In this document: positions 34,562 through 42,968 of the stretch, piece by piece | Position numbering within the stretch: the stretch's first letter is position 1 | Layout: every line of letters begins with the position of its first letter | Assembly (NCBI RefSeq): GCF_900091655.1 | Contig: NZ_LT594621.1 | Location: 930,001 to 994,000 of the forward strand | Reading direction: 5' to 3' | DNA length: 64,000 bases | Origin: Culturomica massiliensis | GTDB lineage: Bacteria; Bacteroidota; Bacteroidia; Bacteroidales; Marinifilaceae | Position numbers and translations under genes: made by a program | The notes under the pieces: model-generated | Databases searched by the model: none | What the model was told of the DNA's origin: nothing | The model's input: the letters and a program-made list of their open reading frames with translations, nothing else

Positions 34562-35712
34562 TGAAAACCATACGAAACCTTTTCCTCTTAATTCTGGTTG
34601 TTAGCGGAATAAAAGCCGAAGCACTCCATTTGTCTTCACAAACAAAGATCAGCATCCTGACCTGCTCGCCCGGCGCCGAATTATATTCCTTATTCGGACA
34701 TACAGCCATACGGGTATGCGATCCGGCAAAAGACATGGATATCGTATTCAACTACGGCACCTTTGACTTTCAGACAGATAATTTTTACATAAAATACGCA
34801 CAGGGCCTACTCCCGTATCAATTGGCGGTGACTTCGTATAAAAGTTTTATAAATTCGTATATTTCCGATAATCGGAGTGTATGGTCACAAACCCTGAATC
34901 TCGACTCTTTACAACGGCAACGGTTATTCGATCTGCTTGTAGAAAACCATCAACCGGTCAACCGGACCTACCTGTACAATTTTCTTTTCGATAATTGTTC
35001 CACCCGGGTAAGGGATATCGTTGCCAAAAGCATATTGCAACCCATCGAATGGCATCTGCCGGATATGCACAAAAGCTTTTGGAATCTGTTGGACGAATAC
35101 CTCTATCGCATGCCCTGGGTAAAATGGGGTATTCACACCATATTGGCCCAATCCGGTTCCCGGGAAGCTACTCCTTACCAATATATGTTCCTGCCCGACT
35201 ACCTGATGCAAGGCCTGGAAACTGCTACTTATGGAAATAAAATGCTGGCAGAAAAACAAATTATCTTATACCAGGCAACTGAATCAACCGTATACTCCCC
35301 TTGGTACACCACCCCGTTTTTTATCTTTACCCTGGGAACCGTTCTGTTAATTATCGGATTAATCCGCTTCCCTTCCGGAAAATTACTTCATACAACAGCT
35401 TTTTTGCTCTTTATCGCTTCCGGACTGATAGGCTGCTTATTGATATTTCTGGGCTATTTCACCGAACACCCCATTACAGCCCCCAACTTTAACCTAATTT
35501 GGGCCAATCCGTTAAATCTGCCAGCAGCCTTTTTCCTCTTCCGGAAAAAACGGTCTTATTTACTCCAACTCTATCTGACCATCTACGGTATCATCCTGCT
35601 TATCGGTATCCCGCTGTGGTTCTTTTTAACCCCTGCCGTCCCTATGGCATCCTTACCTCTGCTGCTGTTGCTTATCTATATCTGCACCCGTCTCAAACAA
35701 AGAAAACCTTAA
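34561..35712 (+). CDS. DUF4105 (Lnb-like) membrane protein
   Basis: A 383-residue protein with a signal peptide, a periplasmic domain to about residue 250 and five or so membrane helices at the C-terminus. The DUF4105 domain carries a probable Cys-His pair: His47 in SLFGHTAIRV and Cys146 in YNFLFDNCSTRVRDIV, as in permuted NlpC/P60-type enzymes. The related Lnb domain is linked to outer-membrane or lipoprotein processing; the exact role here is unknown. Coupled to truA. Confidence 0.85.
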   Translation: MKTIRNLFLLILVVSGIKAEALHLSSQTKISILTCSPGAELYSLFGHTAIRVCDPAKDMDIVFNYGTFDFQTDNFYIKYAQGLLPYQLAVTSYKSFINSYISDNRSVWSQTLNLDSLQRQRLFDLLVENHQPVNRTYLYNFLFDNCSTRVRDIVAKSILQPIEWHLPDMHKSFWNLLDEYLYRMPWVKWGIHTILAQSGSREATPYQYMFLPDYLMQGLETATYGNKMLAEKQIILYQATESTVYSPWYTTPFFIFTLGTVLLIIGLIRFPSGKLLHTTAFLLFIASGLIGCLLIFLGYFTEHPITAPNFNLIWANPLNLPAAFFLFRKKRSYLLQLYLTIYGIILLIGIPLWFFLTPAVPMASLPLLLLLIYICTRLKQRKP

Positions 35713-35717
35713 AACCA

Positions 35718-35749
35718 TTTGGCAGATTCAGCAGAAACCTCTATATTTG
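35718..35749 (+). promoter_or_regulatory. Consensus promoter of tRNA-Phe
   Basis: TTTG at 35718-35721 and TATATTTG at 35742-35749, 20 bases apart, form a full Bacteroidetes promoter ending 17 bases before the tRNA. Confidence 0.75.
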
Positions 35750-35766
35750 CAAACACAAAAAACAAA

Positions 35767-35839
35767 GGTGCCATAGCTCAGTCGGTAGAGCAAAGGACTG
35801 AAAATCCTTGTGTCCCTGGTTCGATTCCAGGTGGTACCA
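35767..35839 (+). tRNA. tRNA-Phe (GAA)
   Basis: A complete cloverleaf: acceptor GGTGCCA / TGGTACC, D arm with AGTCGGTAGAGC, anticodon loop CTGAAAA (anticodon GAA), T arm CCTGGTTCGATTCCAGG, discriminator A. CCA is not encoded. A strong terminator follows. Confidence 0.96.
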
Positions 35840-35842
35840 CAG

Positions 35843-35874
35843 AAAAGAGAGTCACTTTCGTGATTCTCTTTTTT
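35843..35874 (+). terminator. Terminator after tRNA-Phe
   Basis: A 13-base-pair stem AAAAGAGAGTCAC / GTGATTCTCTTTT, with one G-T pair and loop TTTC, runs into a T-tract. Confidence 0.85.
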
Positions 35875-36009
35875 ATTGACGATTGTAGATCAGAGATGAA
35901 AGTTTTTAAATTTACAATCTAACATGATAAAGATTACATTCAGTAAATGAGTGTTTTATGGTCACTTGATAGCACTTTACCCCCGTCCCCAAGTGCTATT
36001 CTTGGGGAA

Positions 36010-39000
36010 TTATCTGTAATCAACATTCACAAAAATATGGTGCATTATTATGTTATTTTTATGAATTGACTGGGCTATTTTTATTTCAGAATTATTATAT
36101 CCAAATTCACTTGTAACCTCTTTACATGATATGTATTTATAATTAACCGGATAATTTGACTCCGGTATAATTTCATTTAAATAAGTATTCCAATTATTAT
36201 CACATTTTTCTTTATCTAAATTATAAATCAAGATTATAAAATTTTCCTTTTGATGATAATAATTGAAAATCTTTTGTACATGATCTTTTGCTGTAGCTTT
36301 ATCCCTGTATATAAAAGCTTCACAGATGCTTATAGGAGTTTTATTTGCTGTCATTATTAGCAAATCACGTTCTCCGGGTTGTTTAGAAGTAGACCTGTTG
36401 CGGGGATTAGAAAAACCACCTCTTGATTGTGCATCAACAAACCATCCCCAGGTATTGATTCGGGAATCAACGGTTAATTCAATAATGTCATTGTATTTAT
36501 CTTCATTCTTTATTTCCGAGATAGACATTATTTTATCCAACATCTTACTAGCTGCTAAGGCTATTTCATTTGTGAGAAATTCACTGACCATTAACCGACC
36601 ATTAAGTTTTTCCGGCAATATTTTAATGAGAGATTCAGGGCTACAGTTTAATATTTTGTCATAATAAGACTTCAGCTCTTTAATTACCTTTTCATCCTCA
36701 ATATTAAATTTACTTACAGTCTTCAGATCACTACTGAATGTGTATTTATGAAATTTTTCCGCTTCTTCTTGCAATCTAGATGCTTCGAAATAGTTACCCT
36801 GTACTTTGAGTGAATCAATATATATTTTGAGGATTTCCGGATTCATTTTAGATAATAAATCCAAATCGAGAAACATCTCACTAAGTAGTTCATATTGTTG
36901 AGTTTCATACAATATAAGCATTTTATTTGCAAGAAAGGCTGTACCAAGATTTTTTTCATCAATGTCTTTCCTTGTGTTTTTATATTCCTCCCATTCTTCA
37001 AGAGCTTCATAATAATAGTCAACATTCTTACTCTTTTCTGCCAAGCTGATTTTAGCTGCCATCCTGTTTAGGGCAATGTTTACATATTTAGGATATGCCC
37101 GGATAAGACGATCAAAGATGTTATATGAAATTTCCGGAGACTCTTTCATTTTAATTAAAGCCAAATAAAAGCTTTTTATCTCGCTATTGGAAATATCACC
37201 AACTATAATAACCCCATCGTAAGGAGGAATTGGGATAGCATTCAATTCTTTTTCATCGTTTTTGAAATAAGCAAGAATAAGTTGCGTTTGGAACAAAACA
37301 TTTTTATATTCTTTATGTTTGGTCTTTCTGGCAATAACCTCTTTTTCCCAAAAATCAATAACAGTTTCAATTTGAGATATTAATTCCGGATATTGAACTA
37401 TTTTTGTTAATGTCGTTTGAATTTCTGGAATCCAATCAGTATTCCGTAGAAATAAATCCACATCCGCCTCTTTAACCTTATTTATCAGGCTTTGTTTTAT
37501 ACTTTCAGATGATATATATTCTGTGAATGTCAGTATCTTAATAATATCATTTGACTTAATGATAATATCTATTAAGGATTCTTTATTGCCAAAATAATTA
37601 ATCGCTCGTGCTACCTGAGGAAGTAAAACTTCATTTTGCGATGTATTAAACTTCCATTCCTGGTTAAAATCAAATATATCTATCTTCCCTTCTTCCGGTT
37701 TATTTTCCAAATTATCCTCAAGTATTTCAAGAATTCTCTCTTCTATACGTTTTTTAATGAGGCTAAGTGTTTCCTTTTTTAAACCGTAAGGTATTGTAGG
37801 CAAAATAAGTTTTTCATGTATTTGTAATAAAATAGCAATATGACTCCTTAGCTTTTCAGCAGTAAAACGATTCCGTTTATTATAAAAATTAGTATCACAT
37901 TCAAAATCAAACCTTGGCTCTAAAAATTTATTTAATAACCGGTTCTTATAAATAAACCATATAGGAAAAAGCCAATCTACGATTTTTATTCTTTCTCTCT
38001 TTTCAGCCCATATAGGAATGGACTTTGCGCGTTTATGAGTGATAAAATCATATTTTTCAATTTCATTTATTTCAACGGTTTCAATATAGAGATTATAAAA
38101 TCCATGTGTAATTGGCTGAATATTAAAATCGGATCCGGAAAGTTGCTTTTTATACCTCCAATAAGTAGAACATCTCATCAACCATGATAAACCATCTAAT
38201 TTCATTAAAGGAAGTTGTACAACGCTATCATTATAGATATTTTCTTCGTCATAATCAATAAATAACTGCGATAATTCATTAATAATAGCAGGCAGCAAAA
38301 ACTCTTCAATAGTTTTGGAATAACGATGTGTATTTTTCGGACTTTTTTCAATTAAACCCAACAACAGCATTTCCCGATCTTTAAGGGCTGTTTTCTGTAC
38401 TATATTTTCCGAATTGGCATTTAGCTTATATTTGTTTTTATTGATTTGTCTGAATATTTGGAAAACAAACTTTGAGGCTATCTCTTTGTCATTTGGGGAA
38501 GAAATTGTTATTAATGCCAGTTGCAAACATTTTGTCCATAGCTTATTGGACAACAATTCTCTTTCTTCTTTTGGAAAATTGAACTGATCTATTATTTGAA
38601 AAGATAATGATACAAAATTCTGATTGGTCAATAAATAGGGAATAATTTCTCTTCTATGATACGTAATATTTCTTATTATCATGCCGAGAAGTGAAGGTTT
38701 CTCTCTTGAAGACAATAATAATTTTTCTATTCGTTTATAATTAAACACAGAGGATCGTTTGTCTTCTTCTGAGTCTTCATCTTCTTTACTCTCAACTTCA
38801 AAATCGTTCTTTATAATAATCCATAACAGATAAAATATCCATTTTCTCGACCTTTGATCATGCAGAAACGTTATATGGGCTTTATGTTCTAGTTTTGAGA
38901 CATCATCATACAATTCAAATAAATCTGTATTATTCAAACTACATTCATTGATAAATCTCTCAGAAGTAATCTCGTATATGCCATAGAGGTGAGGTGAGTC

Positions 39001-40029
39001 GATACGAACTTTTCTTATTTCAACATCAACACCCTCTAAGTCTTTTTCCCCTTCAATAAGGGAAAAAGACTCATCTAAAAAAATTCTTTTTGCCTTTCCA
39101 GAACAATGAGATAAGGCATTAGGATAATCTTCGCAATAAAGAATCTTAGATAGATAAGACAAAATTCTTTCCTGATTTGAACTGAATGTAGAATCAGCTA
39201 ATAATATCTCCCAATAAATTCCTGCAACCTTATCCCATAAATCTATATAGGCAATATTTGTATTATTAAAATCTATATAATAAACATCGTCGGATATTAA
39301 TTCAATTATTTTTTGTGCAGTAAAAGACTCAATTGTGGGAATAGCAAATAATTGAGCAAAATTATCGTGTATCTGAATAAACTCACTTTTTAATATTTTA
39401 AGTCCTTTATTTCCTGCATTATATATTTTCTGTAAATCAAAAATAAACTGTAAATCATCCCAATGTGTTAAAAATGGAGAATAATAGTATTCGAAATTGT
39501 CTAGCTTAATAACATTATCTTTAATCTCAAATTCTTTAATCTCCCAAATGTTTTCAATAGTTATATTTGTATTGCTAATTTTGTTATAATTCTCTAATAT
39601 TGGTATCATTTGATTTTTCTCTATACTCTTTACTTTTTCTGGTTGTGAGGAATATAGATAATCAAGAAATTGAAATTCATTCTTAAACTTTGAAATCTTT
39701 TCAAAAGTATAAATTAAACAACTTATCCCACCCGGTATTTCAACAAAACCTAAAACATTCCGTAACCAAAACCTGTCAAACAAACTATTACTGTTTATAG
39801 CAATATTATTCTGAGTTTCATAGTGTAATTTATAGTCCAAAAATTCAGAATAAGTCATTTTCTTTCTAATTGGTGAGGCTTTGTGAATTACTGTAGCCCA
39901 AAAGCGTGAAGCATCCCATAACAAATCTGCTTCTATAGCCTTTTGATCTTTTCGTATCATCCCCCCTTGCTCAATAGTGTAATTCTGAATAAAATGTTTT
40001 ATCTCTTCTTTTAATTGATGTACTTCCAT
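36010..40029 (-). CDS. Large protein of unknown function with possible nuclease-like C-terminus
   Basis: A 1339-residue protein I cannot assign. It is mostly alpha-helical and rich in Lys, Ile, Glu and Asn, with no membrane segment. An acidic linker lies near 410-425 (KEDEDSEEDK). Residues about 960-1130 look like TPR-type helical repeats (YYYEALEEWEEYKN, YIDSLKVQGNYFEASRLQEEAEK). The last 145 residues contain QPGERDLLIMTANKTPISICEAF, with Asp1222 and Glu1237 in the strand positions of a PD-(D/E)xK site, but Phe where Lys is expected. The gene is much more AT-rich than its neighbours, stands alone beside tRNA-Phe, and has a palindrome at its promoter. A defence role is only a guess. Confidence 0.75.
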   Translation of the reverse strand: MEVHQLKEEIKHFIQNYTIEQGGMIRKDQKAIEADLLWDASRFWATVIHKASPIRKKMTYSEFLDYKLHYETQNNIAINSNSLFDRFWLRNVLGFVEIPGGISCLIYTFEKISKFKNEFQFLDYLYSSQPEKVKSIEKNQMIPILENYNKISNTNITIENIWEIKEFEIKDNVIKLDNFEYYYSPFLTHWDDLQFIFDLQKIYNAGNKGLKILKSEFIQIHDNFAQLFAIPTIESFTAQKIIELISDDVYYIDFNNTNIAYIDLWDKVAGIYWEILLADSTFSSNQERILSYLSKILYCEDYPNALSHCSGKAKRIFLDESFSLIEGEKDLEGVDVEIRKVRIDSPHLYGIYEITSERFINECSLNNTDLFELYDDVSKLEHKAHITFLHDQRSRKWIFYLLWIIIKNDFEVESKEDEDSEEDKRSSVFNYKRIEKLLLSSREKPSLLGMIIRNITYHRREIIPYLLTNQNFVSLSFQIIDQFNFPKEERELLSNKLWTKCLQLALITISSPNDKEIASKFVFQIFRQINKNKYKLNANSENIVQKTALKDREMLLLGLIEKSPKNTHRYSKTIEEFLLPAIINELSQLFIDYDEENIYNDSVVQLPLMKLDGLSWLMRCSTYWRYKKQLSGSDFNIQPITHGFYNLYIETVEINEIEKYDFITHKRAKSIPIWAEKRERIKIVDWLFPIWFIYKNRLLNKFLEPRFDFECDTNFYNKRNRFTAEKLRSHIAILLQIHEKLILPTIPYGLKKETLSLIKKRIEERILEILEDNLENKPEEGKIDIFDFNQEWKFNTSQNEVLLPQVARAINYFGNKESLIDIIIKSNDIIKILTFTEYISSESIKQSLINKVKEADVDLFLRNTDWIPEIQTTLTKIVQYPELISQIETVIDFWEKEVIARKTKHKEYKNVLFQTQLILAYFKNDEKELNAIPIPPYDGVIIVGDISNSEIKSFYLALIKMKESPEISYNIFDRLIRAYPKYVNIALNRMAAKISLAEKSKNVDYYYEALEEWEEYKNTRKDIDEKNLGTAFLANKMLILYETQQYELLSEMFLDLDLLSKMNPEILKIYIDSLKVQGNYFEASRLQEEAEKFHKYTFSSDLKTVSKFNIEDEKVIKELKSYYDKILNCSPESLIKILPEKLNGRLMVSEFLTNEIALAASKMLDKIMSISEIKNEDKYNDIIELTVDSRINTWGWFVDAQSRGGFSNPRNRSTSKQPGERDLLIMTANKTPISICEAFIYRDKATAKDHVQKIFNYYHQKENFIILIYNLDKEKCDNNWNTYLNEIIPESNYPVNYKYISCKEVTSEFGYNNSEIKIAQSIHKNNIIMHHIFVNVDYR

Positions 40030-40334
40030 AGGATTTCAATAAGAATGTTCGGTGAACGATAACTTTTGTATTCGCTTCAATTCTGCTACCTCACTGGTTC
40101 TATTGTAAAACTTCATATTCTTTATTCTCGTCACGCTCGTAACAGTTACGACTGTTACAAAGATAAGTGAAAATTTGAGTATGCAGTTATCTTTCTCAAT
40201 TTTAAGCACTTCTTACTGTTATCCCCCTATCAGAGAAAGTAAAAAAGTAATAACAATCCGATCGGTTAAAAACCCCTTTTTTAGGGTATTAACGACTACC
40301 AATATTTATTTATATTTGTAAAATATTGACCGAT
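40030..40334. promoter_or_regulatory. Divergent promoter region with operator-like dyad
   Basis: Separates the 1339-residue gene (minus) and the histidine kinase (plus). TATCTTTG reads on the minus strand at 40165-40158. Directly against it, GTAACAGT-TACG-ACTGTTAC at 40139-40158 is a perfect 8-4-8 dyad covering the likely transcription start. TATATTTG at 40311-40318 is the plus-strand -7 element of the kinase gene. Confidence 0.55.
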
Positions 40335-42068
40335 ATGAATTATAGTTTCTTTTTTATTCCGACAATTTTGCTGTTTTCCTTAGCCGGATGTAAAACCGGT
40401 ATAAATACAGAGAATCCCCGTTTATCTGCTTTAGAAAAGAAAATACAACACTACTATCAGGAAAAACACCGGGATTCGATGATTATGGTTGCAAATGAAT
40501 TGCTTCCCTTATTGAAGGCCGACTCTTTTGCTGTTCGCCGGGGGCATGTGCTGGTACAAAAAGGTATAGCCTTCGATATTTTGGGACAATACGACTCTGC
40601 TTCTTATTGCCTGTATGAGGCTCTGCATCTCGGTGAAACCGAAAAAAATCCGGAATTACTTGCCAGGGCCTTAAACAATATCGGTATCCTGTATTTCAAT
40701 CTCGGCAAGAGTAGCGAAGCCATTACAGCTTATGAACGCTGGCTGGGAATGACGAAGCAACAAAATGATTCCGTCGGTATAGCCCGCGCTTTAAACAATA
40801 TCGGGAACGCCTATATGACAATTGACAAAAATACAAAGAAAGCAATCCCCTATTTTCAGGAATGCATAACAATCAGTAATGCCATAAATTTTAATCAGGC
40901 CTGGTTCACCGCATCGATTAACCTGGCACAATGTCTTATACTGAACGACAGGCTGGAAGAAGCTCAAGCGACAATCGATAAAGTGAACAAAACCGGAGGC
41001 AATGATTATTACGCGGATTATACGCAGGCATTGATTCACCGTAAAGCAAAAAAATACGACAAAGCGATTGCCATTATGGAAAAAATAATGGGACTTAAAG
41101 TAAATACCCGCGAACTTTATCTCGCATTAATGAACGAACTGGCACAGCTTTATGAAGAAAAAGGCGATTTGGACCGCGCATTGGATTACCGGAAGCAATA
41201 CCAGACAAAACGGGACTCTCTACACACCCTCGAACGGGAAAATATCATCCAGGAATTAAAGATATCTTATGAAACAGAAAAAAAAGAGCTACATATCGTT
41301 ACTTTAAATGAGGAACGTAAATTATATCTCATACTTACCGTTGTAGGCGGTATCGGTATTTTTCTTCTTTTTATCATTCTTATACTGATCAACAGGTATC
41401 AGAAATTAAAACGGATCCGGATAGAAGAACAGGTAAAAAAACTGGAACAGGAGAAACTGTTGGTAGCCGCTTCTTCTCTGCTCGACGGCGAAAATCACGA
41501 ACGTGGACGCCTTTCACGCGAGTTACACGACGGCTTGGGGGGACTGCTTACAATGGTTCGCCTCGATCTGGCACAAATAAAAACAAACATGTCTCAGGAA
41601 TCCCAAAAACTCGATAAGGCAATTCTCCTTATGGACAAATCAATTACGGAAATGCGACGTCTGGCTCATAACCTCATGCCCGAATCGTTGGCCCGGTTCG
41701 GACTAAAACCGGTTTTGGAAGAATATTGCAAAGGATCAGATATGGTAAATTTCCATTTTTATGGAGAAGAATTGAGATATAATGAAAAGACCGAAATTAA
41801 TTTTTACCGGATTGCCGGAGAACTGATAAATAACGCCCTGAAACATGCCAATGCAACGGAAATCAATGTTCAGCTTATATTATCCGAAAGCAAATTATCA
41901 CTCACCGTATCAGACAACGGTGTCGGCATCGCTTCCCCGAAAAGTAAAGAAGAACTTATGACTGTACGTTCGAGAGTCGAATTGCTGGGGGCAACGATAA
42001 ACATCTACACCCTGCCGCAAAAAGGAACGGAAATAACGATAGAATTGTGTAAAGAATCAAAAAATTAA
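40335..42068 (+). CDS. Lipoprotein-signal TPR histidine kinase, orphan
   Basis: About 577 residues. The ATG at 40335 is favoured over the TTG at 40326. Order: lipobox-ending signal (MNYSFFFIPTILLFSLAGC), a TPR sensor to about residue 310 with ALNNIGILYFNLGKSSEAITAY and ALNNIGNAYMTI repeats, one transmembrane helix at about 330-354 (LYLILTVVGGIGIFLLFIILILI), a coiled coil, then a HisKA_3 dimerisation helix with the phospho-His in RLSRELHDGLGGLL and an HATPase_c domain (NALKHANAT, VSDNGVGI). This is the NarL-partner class, yet no response regulator is adjacent. Confidence 0.9.
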   Translation: MNYSFFFIPTILLFSLAGCKTGINTENPRLSALEKKIQHYYQEKHRDSMIMVANELLPLLKADSFAVRRGHVLVQKGIAFDILGQYDSASYCLYEALHLGETEKNPELLARALNNIGILYFNLGKSSEAITAYERWLGMTKQQNDSVGIARALNNIGNAYMTIDKNTKKAIPYFQECITISNAINFNQAWFTASINLAQCLILNDRLEEAQATIDKVNKTGGNDYYADYTQALIHRKAKKYDKAIAIMEKIMGLKVNTRELYLALMNELAQLYEEKGDLDRALDYRKQYQTKRDSLHTLERENIIQELKISYETEKKELHIVTLNEERKLYLILTVVGGIGIFLLFIILILINRYQKLKRIRIEEQVKKLEQEKLLVAASSLLDGENHERGRLSRELHDGLGGLLTMVRLDLAQIKTNMSQESQKLDKAILLMDKSITEMRRLAHNLMPESLARFGLKPVLEEYCKGSDMVNFHFYGEELRYNEKTEINFYRIAGELINNALKHANATEINVQLILSESKLSLTVSDNGVGIASPKSKEELMTVRSRVELLGATINIYTLPQKGTEITIELCKESKN

Positions 42069-42632
42069 ATAAACGTTTCCATAAATTACCAGACCCGATC
42101 GTAGTTAAATTCACACGTTTACAATCATTTATCCTGTAATCATCTTAATTCAACGCTATCATTGTTAAATTAAGGCCGGAATATATTCACCCAACCGATT
42201 CTTTAAATCAGAATGATTCGACATCCAGTCATTCCTGCGGATGAAGCAATGCCCCAGCGGGAGGCAATCGATTCTTCCCGGAACTAGCGGATATAAAATA
42301 TTACACATCAAACATTAATTTCTCACATCATTTGTCATCTTTATTGTCAAATTCTGAAGGACAGGTTTTAGGATCTCAATATTACCGGGCGAACTCGTTC
42401 TTTTTCACAATCAAAATTATCAAAATCCTAGTATAATTGAGATGGGAGGAGTCGGGCTGTCTTCATTTGTTAATTCAAAGTTTACCGGGCTATTATTAGG
42501 ATAAATTTATCCCAGAAAAAGCATTCAGGCCTTTTCTTTTAGATGTTAATTTTAATGTTTTATAATCATAAAACAATGACAAATAACCTCAGGTATTAAT
42601 CGAAAGAACATAAACCACAAAAGATAAGACTT
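42069..42632. other. Long non-coding stretch
   Basis: About 560 bases without a supported gene. Composition is mixed and several short segments resemble one another loosely (ATCTCAAT near 42375 and ATTGAGAT near 42437). It looks like remnant or degraded DNA; no terminator or mobile-element end was identified. Confidence 0.4.
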
Positions 42633-42809
42633 ATGAAAAAATTCCGGACTCTTATCGCTGCCTTCTGTCTCACCCTTGCTTATGCACATACACAGAATAC
42701 TTATCTTTGGCCGATTACCGGTGTACAACCCGGAACTCGCATTGTCGTATTGATAGATTCATTGCTTTATCTTATTTTCAATAAGATAAAGCCGACAACT
42801 ATATCGTGA
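42633..42809 (+). pseudogene. Remnant of a secreted-protein gene with embedded palindrome
   Basis: A 58-codon frame starts with a good signal peptide (MKKFRTLIAAFCLTLAYAHTQN) and a short mature part, NTYLWPITGVQPGTRIVVL, then loses protein character and stops. This looks like the 5' end of a larger secreted-protein gene. The break coincides with a perfect 12-base-arm palindrome, GCTTTATCTTAT / ATAAGATAAAGC, at 42764-42792. Confidence 0.5.
42764..42792. repeat. Perfect 12-base inverted repeat
   Basis: Arms GCTTTATCTTAT and ATAAGATAAAGC enclose the 5-base loop TTTCA. No T-tract follows. It may be a scar of an inserted element or an old terminator. Confidence 0.6.
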
Positions 42810-42931
42810 AAATTGTATTCAAAATTTAAAATCTGCCCAAAGGCAGTTGAATCCTATTTAAAGAATAAAGATTATTGTCCAAAATTGTAAATCTAAGACC
42901 ATAATTTATAACACTCGTCGTTTTATATTTT

Positions 42932-42939
42932 TAACTTTG
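42932..42939 (+). promoter_or_regulatory. Candidate -7 element for the S9 peptidase gene
   Basis: TAACTTTG, 30 bases before the ATG at 42969. Confidence 0.5.
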
Positions 42940-42968
42940 CAAAAGTCAAGAAACCCAATAAAATCACC

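Noticed and set aside
35767..40334. Integrative element using tRNA-Phe as attachment site
   Set aside because: No integrase and no repeat of the tRNA 3' end was found on the far side of the 1339-residue gene.
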